Shown here: piece by piece, positions 5,313 through 6,114 of the stretch
Position numbering within the stretch: the first letter of the stretch is position 1
Layout: each line of letters opens with the position of its first letter
Assembly: GCA_017412265.1 (NCBI GenBank)
Contig: JAFPYK010000339.1
Coordinates: 1-6,114, forward strand
DNA length: 6,114 nucleotides
Direction: 5' to 3'
From: Lachnospiraceae bacterium
GTDB lineage: Bacteria; Bacillota; Clostridia; Lachnospirales; Lachnospiraceae
The notes under the pieces: model-generated
What the model saw: only the letters and a program-made list of their open reading frames with translations
Databases searched by the model: none
What the model was told of the DNA's origin: nothing
Translations under genes and position numbers: made by a program

Positions 5313-6114
5313 GTATCGGTACGAATCTGAGGAGCCTCCGGGAAGACCGGGGGCTCACACAGGAGCAGGTTGCGGAAGCCCTGGGAGTGAGCTTCCAGGC
5401 GGTCTCTTCCTGGGAGAGGGATGAATACAAACCGGACACGGACCGGCTGATCCGGCTCGCGGAGGTCTATGACGTGTCGGTTTCCGCGATTCTGGAGGAG
5501 AAGAGCCGCATCTTCCGGACGAAGGACGCGATCTATAACTGGGAGCACATGAAGACGTACGTGAAGACGACGGCGAAGAATTTCAAGCTGTACAACACGC
5601 TGCGGGCCATTGATTTTGCGGTGGAGGCGCACGAGGGGCAGAACCGGAAGCGGTCGGAGATCCCCTATATCTATCATCCGCTCAACCTCGCCTGTCACGC
5701 GCTCTCGATGGACCTGGCGGAGGATGAGCTGATCGCGGCCTGTATGCTGCACGATGTGGTGGAGGACTGCGGGAAGACGTTCGAGGAGCTGCCGGTCAAT
5801 GAGGAGACGAAGGAGCTGGTGCGGCTGCTGACGCGTAAGAAGCCCGGGGACGAAGACCGGGAGGAGGCGCTTAAGGCCTACTACGAGGGAATCGCGGGCA
5901 ATCCCAGGGCGGCCCTGATCAAATGCATGGACCGCTGCAACAACCTGACGACGATGTCCTGGGGACTCAGCAGGAAGCGGATCTACCGGATGATCCGGGA
6001 GACCGAGGAGTATTACCCGAGGCTTCTGGAGGTGGTGAAGGCGACGCCGGAGTATAACAGTGCGGCGTGGCTGCTGAAGTACCAGATGGAGAGCATGCTG
6101 GACATCTACAAGAG
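5309..6114 (+). CDS. XRE helix-turn-helix fused to RelA/SpoT-type HD (p)ppGpp hydrolase domain, 3' end missing
   Basis: The frame stays open from the ATG at 5309 to the window end, giving 268 visible residues. Residues 5-60 form an XRE/Cro-type DNA-binding domain: LRSLREDRGLTQEQVAEALG, then the recognition helix VSFQAVSSWERDEYKP. After a linker, residues 92-215 match the HD hydrolase of RelA/SpoT and small alarmone hydrolases: AHEGQNRK (107-114), PYIYHPLNLA with H123, LHDVVED with H148, D149, E152 and D153, and KCMDRCNN with D208 and N212. These are the expected manganese and catalytic positions, so the domain is probably active and would remove the 3' pyrophosphate of (p)ppGpp. There is one extra residue between the substrate-binding arginine and YIxHP compared with typical Rel proteins. 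No synthetase motif is seen, but the window ends near where one would begin. Known long Rel proteins lack an N-terminal HTH, so the fusion is unusual. It could be a transcription regulator that senses alarmone or a DNA-tethered hydrolase. Confidence 0.88.
   Translation, partial: MSIGTNLRSLREDRGLTQEQVAEALGVSFQAVSSWERDEYKPDTDRLIRLAEVYDVSVSAILEEKSRIFRTKDAIYNWEHMKTYVKTTAKNFKLYNTLRAIDFAVEAHEGQNRKRSEIPYIYHPLNLACHALSMDLAEDELIAACMLHDVVEDCGKTFEELPVNEETKELVRLLTRKKPGDEDREEALKAYYEGIAGNPRAALIKCMDRCNNLTTMSWGLSRKRIYRMIRETEEYYPRLLEVVKATPEYNSAAWLLKYQMESMLDIYK

Overview
The window is a compact stretch in which every supported gene lies on the + strand. It suggests a fairly GC-rich anaerobic Firmicute of the Clostridia, most likely Lachnospiraceae-like. 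The grounds are strong AGGAGG-type ribosome binding sites, a consensus SigA-type promoter, ATGA start/stop overlaps, and protein families common in gut Clostridia (DUF3592, L-ATC hydrolase-like proteins, small-molecule methyltransferases). The organism is an inference; no rRNA or other marker gene is present. No mobile element, CRISPR array, tRNA or rRNA gene was seen, and no gene-free gap exceeds about 210 bases.

Region 1 (1-3696) is one tightly packed six-gene run. It starts inside a PPM1/LCM-type (Tcmp) SAM methyltransferase, then has a class I SAM methyltransferase, a four-helix membrane protein, a metallo-beta-lactamase (MBL) fold hydrolase, a second membrane protein distantly similar to the first, and an L-2-amino-thiazoline-4-carboxylate (ATC) hydrolase-like protein. 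Most junctions are short gaps or overlaps (10 bases between the MBL and second membrane gene, ATGA before the hydrolase gene), so co-translation is likely. Two methyltransferases, two hydrolases and a pair of related membrane proteins look like a small pathway or a detoxification cassette acting on one substrate. The substrate cannot be read from the sequence.

Region 2 (3697-4942) is a separate transcription unit. A near-consensus promoter (TTGCCA-17-TATAAT) is followed by a leader with two inverted repeats, then a DUF3592 membrane protein gene overlapping by 11 bases a gene for a conserved-looking soluble protein of unknown function (possibly LURP-one-like). A clear intrinsic terminator closes it.

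Region 3 (4943-6114) starts a third unit. A small 84-residue protein with a perfect Shine-Dalgarno sequence is coupled by an ATGA overlap to a gene, cut by the window end, that joins an XRE-type helix-turn-helix to a RelA/SpoT-type HD (p)ppGpp hydrolase domain with all expected metal-binding residues. This DNA-binding alarmone-hydrolase fusion, with its small partner, is the most interesting item in the window.
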